Shown here piece after piece: positions 1 to 7,800 of a DNA stretch of 19,157 nt (positions within the stretch are counted from its first letter, which is position 1; every line of letters begins with the position of its first letter). The notes beneath the pieces are model-generated. The model was not told the origin of the DNA, ran no database searches, and was given only the letters and a program-made list of their open reading frames with translations. A program made the position numbers and the translations under genes. This stretch comes from CAMBDR01 sp046597185 (GTDB taxonomy: Bacteria; Pseudomonadota; Gammaproteobacteria; Burkholderiales; Burkholderiaceae_D), in contig JBKJLF010000021.1 in NCBI GenBank assembly GCA_046597185.1, positions 1 through 19,157 on the forward strand, given 5' to 3'.

Positions 1-70
1 CAACCAGGCAACACAACACCAGCGCGGCAGCTTTGATGGCCACCAGACTACGGCTGTATATCATCTTCAT
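1..70 (-). CDS. N-terminus of a probable exported protein, runs off the left edge
   Basis: Only the first 23 codons are visible, reading MKMIYSRSLVAIKAAALVLC and then CLV. A basic start followed by a hydrophobic stretch looks like a Sec signal peptide; the LVLCC portion could be a lipobox but is too short to judge. The ATG (68-70) overlaps the TGA of the upstream glycosyltransferase gene as ATGA, and a GGGGGAG ribosome-binding site lies just before it inside that gene, so the two should be translationally coupled. The product is therefore probably a partner of the glycosyltransferase, for example an envelope protein acting on its glycan. That role is inference; the mature protein is outside the window. 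Confidence 0.6.
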   Translation of the reverse strand, partial: MKMIYSRSLVAIKAAALVLCCLV

Positions 71-1389
71 TTGCTCCCCCAATTTTTTTTCAGATTAACG
101 ATCTCAGCCAAATAGCCCAAAAAGCAAACCGGCTGCATGATCAAGCTGTACCCGAGTGAATAAATAAGAAATCCCTTGAGATTGCGCCGCACCCGCAAGC
201 CGCTGTCGTCAAACATCTCGCGCTCGGTAACAAACATCAGGTAGTTGACCAACATCGCCACCGGAATCAAGGCCAGCGTCATCGGCCCGGCAATCCAGTA
301 ATGGCCAAACAGCGCCAGCACCATGCCCGGAATAAAGGCCAGCGTAAAAATCATGTCAAGCAAGGGAAATAGCAAATTCCACCAGATAAAAAAGGTGGAT
401 AAACGCGGCGTGATCAATACACCCGGAGATTGTTTAAACGCTTCAATCATCCCGCGTGACCAGCGTTGGCGCTGGCGCGCAAAGCGCTGCAAGGTGGTGG
501 GCACATTGGTAAAGACGCAGGCATCTTCACAATGGCCGATGCGGTAACCGGCATTTAACATCGCCCAGGTCAGCACGATATCTTCCCCCACGCAGTCGGG
601 CCAGCCGCCCATTTCGTGCAGGGTTTGTTTGCAATACAGGGAAAAAGCGCCCTGCGCCACCAGGGTGCCCTGGTACAGCGATTGCACCCGCTTGATGGCG
701 GCAATGCCATGAAAGTAATCCCATTCCTGGGCTTCGGTCATCCAACTCTCGCGCGAGTTATGCACCAGCACCACCCCCGCTACTGCGCGGGTGTTGTCCG
801 GGTCGTCCAGATAGCGCTCAACCATGTTTTGCAGCGCATCACGGTAGAGCCAGGAATCGGCATCGAGGGTAATAATCAACTCATGGCTGGCCTGCGCCAA
901 GCCAAGATTGAGCGCGTTGAATTTTCCGCTATTTTTTGGCAGATGGATCACTTTTAACCAGCTCAGACTTATCTGCGCTTTATCCAGCCGCGCGCCCGTC
1001 GTGTCGCCGGAGCCGTCATTGATGACAATCACTTCCATCAGACCTGGATAATTTTGCCGCGCAATGGCATTGATGGTAACAATAATGGATGATTCTTCAT
1101 TATAGGCGGCGGTCAAGATGGTGATGGGCGGATATATTGCCGGTTTGACCCGCTTGGGCCGACTATCCATGAGCAGGCTGACAATCAAAAACGCATTCAT
1201 GAAACCGGGGATGATGGCAATGCCCGCGATGATGATGACTGCCAGCCACAAGCCGATATAACGCGATAACTCAAGCAACCAGGTACGGGCAAAATAAATC
1301 GAAATCCCCGCCCACAACAGCGCGCAAACCAATGAAATGGTAAATTTGGCTTTGACCGGAAGATAGATTGGCCCAAATGGTGTGCGCAT
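67..1389 (-). CDS. Membrane-bound family 2 glycosyltransferase (PgaC/hyaluronan-synthase-like)
   Basis: Processive-type GT2 enzyme expected to polymerise a sugar from a nucleotide-sugar donor at the inner membrane. Two N-terminal membrane segments (about residues 13-38 and 45-75) precede the cytosolic GT-A domain. The domain shows the AAYNEE nucleotide-binding start (about 94), INDGSG (about 123), the metal-binding DAD (about 176), the catalytic VGED (about 267-270) and the QRQRW motif (about 306), which is typical of poly-GlcNAc, cellulose and hyaluronan synthases. Three or so hydrophobic segments follow (about 325-420). The chosen start is ATG at 1389 (440 aa); a TTG two codons upstream is also possible, and GGATGG precedes both. 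The gene is coupled to the next gene by ATGA. Sugar specificity cannot be read from the sequence. Confidence 0.88.
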   Translation of the reverse strand: MRTPFGPIYLPVKAKFTISLVCALLWAGISIYFARTWLLELSRYIGLWLAVIIIAGIAIIPGFMNAFLIVSLLMDSRPKRVKPAIYPPITILTAAYNEESSIIVTINAIARQNYPGLMEVIVINDGSGDTTGARLDKAQISLSWLKVIHLPKNSGKFNALNLGLAQASHELIITLDADSWLYRDALQNMVERYLDDPDNTRAVAGVVLVHNSRESWMTEAQEWDYFHGIAAIKRVQSLYQGTLVAQGAFSLYCKQTLHEMGGWPDCVGEDIVLTWAMLNAGYRIGHCEDACVFTNVPTTLQRFARQRQRWSRGMIEAFKQSPGVLITPRLSTFFIWWNLLFPLLDMIFTLAFIPGMVLALFGHYWIAGPMTLALIPVAMLVNYLMFVTEREMFDDSGLRVRRNLKGFLIYSLGYSLIMQPVCFLGYLAEIVNLKKNWGSK

Positions 1390-1395
1390 CGTCAA

Positions 1396-1777
1396 AATCC
1401 ATCCAATAGTTGGTCCCGGTTATTCTTGCGATTAGCCTTGCTTAGCTGAATAATGACACAAGGATACATTTTTAAAGAATAATATTGTATTTTAATGTCA
1501 GTCATGTTTTCAGTGTGCCACACTTGTCAAATATTTTCATCACCTTTTTACATGTTTTATCTGAGCTGCCATGATTTTTGTAAAATTCGCACACTTTGGG
1601 TCAGTACATTGCGGGACAGCCACTTTGATGATTATTCCTCCCATTGGAACAGTGCTTTGTATTTTTAGGTGATTCTCTATTTCCGGTGACTAGTCTATGA
1701 TTCAGTCATTCGCTCAACAGCCAGTAAATTAAAGCGGATTAAGACAAACCAACCCTAACCCGATAAAGGAAATCACC
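1396..1777. other. Divergent intergenic region, AT-rich, no gene seen
   Basis: About 380 bases separate the leftward glycosyltransferase from the rightward decayed gene, with stop codons in all plausible frames and no convincing small ORF. It should carry the promoters of both. On the minus strand a consensus TTGACA (1525-1530) is followed by a 13-base palindrome (1512-1524), but no good -10 lies at the right distance. Plus-strand promoter elements are not clear. Confidence 0.5.
1512..1524. promoter_or_regulatory. Operator-like palindrome AGTGTGCCACACT
   Basis: A perfect inverted repeat with 6-base arms (AGTGTG / CACACT) around one base. It sits immediately downstream, on the minus strand, of a TTGACA hexamer (1525-1530), so it would fall in the spacer of a promoter reading into the glycosyltransferase about 125 bases away. 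Such a position would allow repression. The matching -10 is weak, so regulation is inference. Confidence 0.3.
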
Positions 1778-1881
1778 ATGTCACGTATCAGCATCCCAAC
1801 CGTAGAACAAGCCCTCCTGCCGCGCAACCTTTGTTGGCTACCGTTCATAAACAACTGGGCGTGGTACCAAACTTGATGAAG
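1778..1881 (+). pseudogene. Remnant of a carboxymuconolactone decarboxylase/AhpD-family gene
   Basis: An ATG with a good ribosome-binding site (AAAGGAA, 6 bases upstream) starts MSRISIPTVEQA. The reading frame then breaks in the run GCCCT (1811-1815); restoring one missing base gives PPAAQPLLATVHKQLGVVPN followed by LMK. This is the usual N-terminus of the CMD family, small peroxidase-like proteins with a CxxC redox pair. The family is usually about 150-190 aa, but homology stops at 1881, exactly where the inverted end of a small repeat element begins, and the catalytic CxxC part is missing. The unmodified frame stops at about 1876. Two independent lesions (frameshift and truncation) make this a dead gene. 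Confidence 0.75.
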
Positions 1882-2372
1882 CGTAACCGTTCACTCCCCC
1901 CCTTTGAAAAATCGCAGAAAAACGAATTCTTATTGGAGAAAGCAAGGTGAAAATTGAAGAAAGTGCTTAAAAAGCATGCACTTAAAATTTCATATTTACC
2001 CAATGTATACTCCGCTTGCCGTTTTAGACAAGGGGGGAGTGAACGGATACGTGTGGATGCGGCCATTTTGGCGACATGTTCGATTGGGCCTTTTTTACCA
2101 TCATCCAATGGGATGCCAACCGCATACAAAATACTCTGCCCGGCATCAGTCACTTTTTGGCCTTTGCAACCCGCAGCAATTTTGGCACGCAAACGATCCA
2201 ATACGCCCGCATGAGCTGGCTCAAAACCGCTTTCGCTCATGAGTTTTTGGATGTCGATCAGGATGCTGACATATTCCGGGTTGAATTTGCTGGCATCGCT
2301 CAGCATTGTTTTGGCCCAGTCATATTGCCAACGGAAGTGATAATCATAATTCAGGATTTCTGGAAGTGCCAT
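1845..2372 (-). CDS. Unrecognised protein, 3' part replaced by the MITE-like element
   Basis: The frame starts at ATG 2372 (MALPEILNYDYHFRWQYDWA) and reads 175 codons. Only about the first 107 residues, to around 2052, lie in native sequence. After VAKMAAST the frame enters the inverted end of the repeat element, crosses it and ends antisense to the CMD remnant, so the C-terminus is a chance fusion. The native part is hydrophilic, probably mostly helical, with no signal peptide and no motif I recognise. A promoter with extended -10 lies 30 bases upstream, but there is no evident Shine-Dalgarno sequence. It is either a truncated gene or a short gene with an altered C-terminus; the family is unknown. 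Confidence 0.45.
   Translation of the reverse strand: MALPEILNYDYHFRWQYDWAKTMLSDASKFNPEYVSILIDIQKLMSESGFEPAHAGVLDRLRAKIAAGCKGQKVTDAGQSILYAVGIPLDDGKKGPIEHVAKMAASTRIRSLPPCLKRQAEYTLGKYEILSACFLSTFFNFHLAFSNKNSFFCDFSKGGSERLRFIKFGTTPSCL
1882..2051. mobile_element. MITE-like element, ~170 bp with ~22-bp terminal inverted repeats
   Basis: The left end (1882-1905, beginning CGTAACCGTTCACTCCCCCC) and the reverse complement of the right end (2029-2051, CGTATCCGTTCACTCCCCCC) match at all but one position over about 20 bases, with a one-base difference in C-run length after that. The interior is AT-rich and non-coding and has a central hairpin with 6-base arms AAGTGC/GCACTT (1961-1983). No transposase is encoded, and no target-site duplication is obvious next to the ends. 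Both flanking genes break off at its ends. It is probably a non-autonomous element, with a deletion having removed part of the CMD gene. The element family is not recognised. Confidence 0.65.
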
Positions 2373-2402
2373 AATGGAATTTTTTATGAAAATATATTTG
2401 TC

Positions 2403-2411
2403 ATTATACCA
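2403..2411 (-). promoter_or_regulatory. Extended -10 promoter element TGGTATAAT
   Basis: On the minus strand TGGTATAAT matches the extended -10 (TGnTATAAT) perfectly. It lies just after the pbpC stop codon and about 30 bases before the ATG at 2372, giving a short leader. No good -35 is visible, which is usual for extended -10 promoters. It would give the unrecognised gene its own transcription, independent of pbpC. Confidence 0.5.
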
Positions 2412-2421
2412 TTTCAAATGA

Positions 2422-4872
2422 TTATTCCACCGCCTCAATCAGCAATTCCCTGCTGTCCGACAAACCATTCCCATCCACCACGCGCAGCATATAGCGCCCC
2501 GCATGCGGCGGCTTCCATGCCAGTACCGAGCCCGGTTTGCTGGAACCTAGCAGCGCATCGTCGGCAAACCAGCGCAGCTCGGCCTCACCCGCGCCCACTT
2601 CCGCCTTCAGGTACACGCTTTGAGCGCGGCTGATGCGCTGCATATGCGTCACGCCGCGCAAGGGGCTGACGATGTGCGGCGCGCCGTCTTGCGCGTAATC
2701 GCTGCGGCACTCGCCCGTGGGTGGTGTGCGCAAGGGCAAACCCGCTTTTTTATACAGCGCGGCCAAATCCGAAGGCCAGTATTCAAACACTTCGCTTTTG
2801 GTATGTGGGCCGGGCGCGCAGGCGCGTTGCCCGGTGCGAGTGTCGATGAGTACCGTGCGGTGCAAAGTACTCTCCTTCACGGGCGATTTGCCAGCAATAA
2901 ACCAGGCGCGGCTGGTGACCGGGCATTCGGCATTGGGTAAATCGCCACTGGCGGCGCAGACTTCAATCCGGCTTAAATTGGCCGGTTGGGTGTTGGCCAG
3001 TTCGCCCGGTGCCAGGTTTTCGGCGCGCAAAGCATCCACCACGCGCAAAAACAGCGGAGCGGCGCTTTCAATGCCCACCAGCGCCGGGTTGCTGGCACCG
3101 TCAAAATTACCAACCCACACCACCAGCACATAGCGCCCAAACACCCCCGCCGTCCAGGCGTCGCGAAAACCCCAACTGGTGCCGGTTTTCCACGCCACTG
3201 CCGGGCGCGCCGGGGCATAGGTGTCCGGGCGTGGAGTTTGTTTTAACATGTCTTGCACAATAAAGGCCGCTTCCGGACTGAGTAAGGCCGGGCCATTGGG
3301 CTCGCTTACCGATTTCGCCTTGGCTGGCAATTGAGCTGGTAACCGGATTGGCAATTGATATTGCAACGGCTGCCACACCCCACGATTGGGCAGCAGCGCA
3401 TACATTTGCGCCAATTCTTCCATCGTCACTTCCGCCCCACCCAAGGCCAGCGCCAGGCCGTAATGTGCTTCCGGGGCCAGTTTTTGCACGCCTGCCAGCT
3501 TCAAAAAATCATATAGATTCGGTTTGCTCAAGCGCGCGGCCAAATCCACTGCTGGAATATTGCGGCTGCGGATCAAGGCTTGCTGCGCGGGAATGGGGCC
3601 GCTGAAACGGCCATCAAAATTTTCTGGCGCAAACGAGCCAAAAGTACTGGGCGCGTCCTTTAAAATCGATTCCGAATGAATCAAACCCTGATCTAGCGCC
3701 TGGGCATAAATAAGCGGTTTCAAGGTGGAACCGGGCGAGCGTTTGCCAAACACGCCATTCACTTGCCCGGCTATCGCTTCGTTATGGTAATCACTCGAAC
3801 CGACCATGGCTTTGACTTGCATGGTGCTGCTGTCGATTAATAACATGCTGGCGTTATTCACGCCTTGATCAAGCCGGGTTTTCAGGTATTCTGCCAACAC
3901 CCGTTCCAGCAATAATTGGCGCTTCAGATCCAGCGCGGCATGCACTTCGCGCTCGCTACTGGTGCGCAGCAGGTAATCAACCGCGTGCGGTGCCAAAAAC
4001 GGCAGCTTGGCGCGCGCTTGAAACGGCAGGGCCAGCAAGGTGGCGCTGCTGATGTGGCTGTCGTTCGGGTGGCGCGCTACCCAGAGCGCGGCCAGACGTT
4101 GGCGCGCTTGTGCCAGCGCATCGGCACCTGTGCTGTTGGCTACGTTGTTGGTGAGGCGCTTGCGCGGGTTTTGTGGAATCACCGCCAAATTTAGCGCCTC
4201 TTGTACGTTCAAACTGGCCACGGGTTTATGCCAGTAAATTAAACTGGCCGCACCGACGCCTTCAATATTGGCCCCAAACGGCGCGGTATTGAGATACGCT
4301 TCCAAAATATCGGCTTTGCTGTAGCGCAATTCCAGCCAAAGCGCGCCAGCCGCTTGCTGCAATTTGCCGCCCACGCTACGGCTGTCGATATGGTACACCC
4401 GGCGCGCCAGTTGCATGGTAATGGTGGAACCACCAATGCGGCGCTTGCCCACCGCTGTGGCGGTACTGGCACGCAGCAAAGACCATGGGTTAAAACCGGG
4501 ATGGCGGTAAAACCACTGGTCTTCGTACAGCAGCACCGCTTCTTGCATGGCTGGCGCAATGTTGTTCAGCGGCGTCCATAAGCGGTATTGCTCATCGCTG
4601 GCCAGGGTTAAACGCAATAACTCGCCATTTTCCGCCGTAACACTGCGCGAGGACGGGAAATACGTCGCCAGCGCAGGCTTGGGCCACAGCCGCAGCACAA
4701 GCAAAGCAGCCAGTAGCGCCAGACCCAGCAGCAGCAAGCGCAGCAGCCAGGCCAACACCCTGCGCCGCCGCCAGCCAGAGCCGCGCCGCGCCGCGATGCG
4801 CTCTGGCAGCGTGCCGCTGCTGCTGTCGGCCCTCGCGCTTTGGCCCCAGGGGAATTTGAACCCGGTTTTCAT
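2422..4872 (-). CDS. pbpC: Penicillin-binding protein 1C (bifunctional transglycosylase/transpeptidase)
   Basis: Class A PBP that polymerises lipid II glycan strands and, through its penicillin-binding domain, could cross-link peptidoglycan in the periplasm. A short basic cytoplasmic tail and one membrane anchor (about residues 38-62) precede the GT51 domain, with YEDQWFYRHPG (catalytic Glu about 117), GGSTITMQLAR (147-157) and AYLNTAPFG (about 192-200). The transpeptidase domain has SxxK as STLK (382-385), SRN (436-438) and KTGT (562-565). A C-terminal beta domain of the BiPBP_C type (about 725-812) identifies PBP1C rather than 1A or 1B. At 816 aa it is slightly longer than the E. coli protein. 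The ATG overlaps the TGA of the macroglobulin gene (ATGA), with AAGGCGG just upstream, as expected for the conserved yfhM-pbpC pairing. Confidence 0.95.
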   Translation of the reverse strand: MKTGFKFPWGQSARADSSSGTLPERIAARRGSGWRRRRVLAWLLRLLLLGLALLAALLVLRLWPKPALATYFPSSRSVTAENGELLRLTLASDEQYRLWTPLNNIAPAMQEAVLLYEDQWFYRHPGFNPWSLLRASTATAVGKRRIGGSTITMQLARRVYHIDSRSVGGKLQQAAGALWLELRYSKADILEAYLNTAPFGANIEGVGAASLIYWHKPVASLNVQEALNLAVIPQNPRKRLTNNVANSTGADALAQARQRLAALWVARHPNDSHISSATLLALPFQARAKLPFLAPHAVDYLLRTSSEREVHAALDLKRQLLLERVLAEYLKTRLDQGVNNASMLLIDSSTMQVKAMVGSSDYHNEAIAGQVNGVFGKRSPGSTLKPLIYAQALDQGLIHSESILKDAPSTFGSFAPENFDGRFSGPIPAQQALIRSRNIPAVDLAARLSKPNLYDFLKLAGVQKLAPEAHYGLALALGGAEVTMEELAQMYALLPNRGVWQPLQYQLPIRLPAQLPAKAKSVSEPNGPALLSPEAAFIVQDMLKQTPRPDTYAPARPAVAWKTGTSWGFRDAWTAGVFGRYVLVVWVGNFDGASNPALVGIESAAPLFLRVVDALRAENLAPGELANTQPANLSRIEVCAASGDLPNAECPVTSRAWFIAGKSPVKESTLHRTVLIDTRTGQRACAPGPHTKSEVFEYWPSDLAALYKKAGLPLRTPPTGECRSDYAQDGAPHIVSPLRGVTHMQRISRAQSVYLKAEVGAGEAELRWFADDALLGSSKPGSVLAWKPPHAGRYMLRVVDGNGLSDSRELLIEAVE

Positions 4873-7800
4873 TTGGCCGCCTTGATGGTGAATGCGCCTG
4901 CCGCCGAACGGGCAAAGATGCGGCGTTCGTACATTGCCTCGCCATACGCGGCGGGCACCACAAACGTGCCCACGTTGGTGGCGCGTACCTTATAGGTCAC
5001 CTCGGTCATGCCGCTTTCCACAGAGCCGTAAAACACCACCCGGTCTTCGCGAATATCAGCATAAGTCAGGTTCCAGGTGCTCTTGCCACCCAAACGCCGC
5101 CGCCACAGCGGGGTGTCCGGCTCGTCGGCGTCAGACGGCGCGTTGAGCACCGGCTCCAGCCCGCCGGGCAGCAAATCCACCAAAGCCACTTGCGACAGGT
5201 AGCTGCGCTCGGTGGAACGTATCCGTACCCGCACCGTCAGCTCATCACCCAGCGCCGCTTCGGTCACCACCTTGCCATTCGCATCCAGCACTTCATGGAT
5301 GATTGCCATCCCTTTCGAAATGGCTTCCTTGGGCAAGGTGCGCTCAAAACCCGCTTCGGCCCAGGAATAGAACAGCGGCAAATCGCCCTGGTTGCTCAGT
5401 TTTACCTTGGCCGTTGACAGCGGCAAGCTCATCTGCGCCAAAATAAACTGCTTCGGCAAGTCCATCGCCTTGGCCACGCCCTTGGCATCGACCGCACTCA
5501 CACCCACCTTGCCCGCCGCCGATTCCGAGGCCGCCGTGGCATAAGCATCCACCGCCAGCATGATCATCGCCGCCGAATGGCTTTGGTAGTAACCATCGCG
5601 CACCTGGTTGGCCAATCGGGTCCAGTATTTTTCCGGTACGTCTTTCAGGCGTTTGGGGAAATGCTTGCCGACCAGGGCCACCACGGTGGCATCATGCACC
5701 ATCGGGTCGTAGTAGTAATACCAGTACCAGACCCGGTTGTGGTCTTCGCCAGTCAGCATGTAGGCAAACGCCGGGTCGAGCAATTCCTGCGCCAAACCTT
5801 CTTGCTTCAAGATCTGGAAGCTGGCCGCCAGGTAGGCCGAGCCGACATCGCGCCGAATGCTGGCCTTCTCAAGCTCGGCCTTGGCGCTGCTGATGCGGGT
5901 GCGGTACTGCTCGCGCAGATTGGTCAGCGCGGCGCTGCTGTTGATGCCTTGCCGCGTCAGCAAATACGCCGCAAAAGTTTGCGCGCGCCAGATGTGCAAA
6001 TCGGTCTGGCTGGTGGCAATTTGCTTTTGCAGATAGCCATTGGTCTTTTGCAAGATGTCGTTGGGCACTGGCAATTTGCGCTCTTTGGCTTCCAGCAGCA
6101 ATTGCGTCACATAGGTGGTGGCGAACAGGTCGCTGGCAGCGCCCGGCCACATGCCAAAGCCGCCGTCCGAAGTTTGGCGTGAGCGCACTTGCGCCAAATA
6201 ACGGTCAAGCGATTTGCGCGGGTCGGGCAATTCCGGAGAATTGATGCCGCTGCCGTTGCCACTAATATTACTACCACTGCTGCGGCTGGATTTTAACAAT
6301 TGCTTGGCCAACTCGGTCTGGGTGCCGATCAATACCGCCGGGAAGATTTGGCTGGTAATTTGCTCGGTACAGCCATGCGGATACACTTCCAAATACTGGA
6401 TCAAGCCGCTGGAAAAGGCCCAGGGCGAGGCTGAAACCGCCGCTTCACTACGCTGAAAGTTGGGGTACAAACTGGCCTGGCTCTTGATCTCGCCGCTGCC
6501 CTTGAATACGCCCGTTTGTAGCAGCGTCACGTAGGCCGAGGCCGGGCGGATGCTGACATCGGTGGACAGCCGCCCCTTGAGTTCGGCTTTGCCACTGCTC
6601 ACCTGCGCGGAAAACACCACGCTGGCCGAACCGAGCACGGCTTTCTCACCGGGCCGCGCGCGCACCAGAAATTTGGTGCTACCTTCCGAGCGTTCGCTAA
6701 TCTTCAGCACCTTTTTGGCCTCGCCCACCACTTCCAGCCCCGGTGTGACGCTTAAAGCCAGCGTCATCGGCGCATCCTTACCGCTGCCCTTGGCGTTGTT
6801 AGCCACGCCGATGCTGATTTCCACCTCGTCGCCCGGCGTAATGGCCAGCGGCAAGTTGGGCAGCAAGATCAAATCGCCGCGCACGGTGGTGGCGGTGGCG
6901 GCCGCCGCTGCGGTGTCGTCATTGATCACCACCGCCATGATGCGCAGGCTGCCGTTAAAATATTCCGGCACGGTATAGCTAAAGTCGCGGCTGCCGTCCA
7001 CGTCCACCACGCCGGACCAATACACCACGGGCTTATCGGTCTTGCGCTTGAACGGGTTGAGGTTTTTGCCCAGCAAGCCTTCCTTGTCGCCGCCCGGCGC
7101 AGCGGAGTTCATCAGCTTCTTGAATTCGGGCAAAATCAAGTCCAGCGTTTGCTGCGTGCTCACTTGCAAGGCGCGCTTTTGGAAGAACTGTTTCAGCGGA
7201 TCGGGGTTTTGGTAGCGCGCCACCTGCAAGATGCCTTCGTCCACTGCAAACACCACGGCGCGTGCGGCGGATTTGGCTTCCAGATGAATCTTGACTTCCT
7301 GCCCCGGTTTCACCATGGCCGGCGCAGTGAGCTTGATCTGGTTGGTGCGCCGCCCCAGGCTGGTGGCAAACGGCAGCACGCCATAACTCATCGGGCTCAT
7401 GTAGATTTCATTGGAGGCCAAATCGCGGATGAATTGCACCGAAATATAGCCGCTGCCTTCAAAATCTTTCGGCAAGGTGATTTTTTGCAGCGATGCGGTC
7501 TCACTGGTGCGGAACCATTTGTGGGTAAATACCTTATCGCGCTCAATCGTGATCAAGCCGCCACCCACATACGGCGCACGGATGTTGATTTCGATATCGT
7601 CGCCGGGGTTATAGTCTTTTTTGCTCAGTGATAATTGCAGTTCGGCATTGCGATCCAGACTGCGCGAGACATTGCCCGTGCCTGCCACCGTATAGTTGAC
7701 CCGCGCCAGCACCAAACCTTCACCATCGCGCACTTCATACGAAAAGTTGCCCGGGCTTTGCGTGGCCAAGGGTACGCTGGCCCCGCCAACTGCCACGCTG

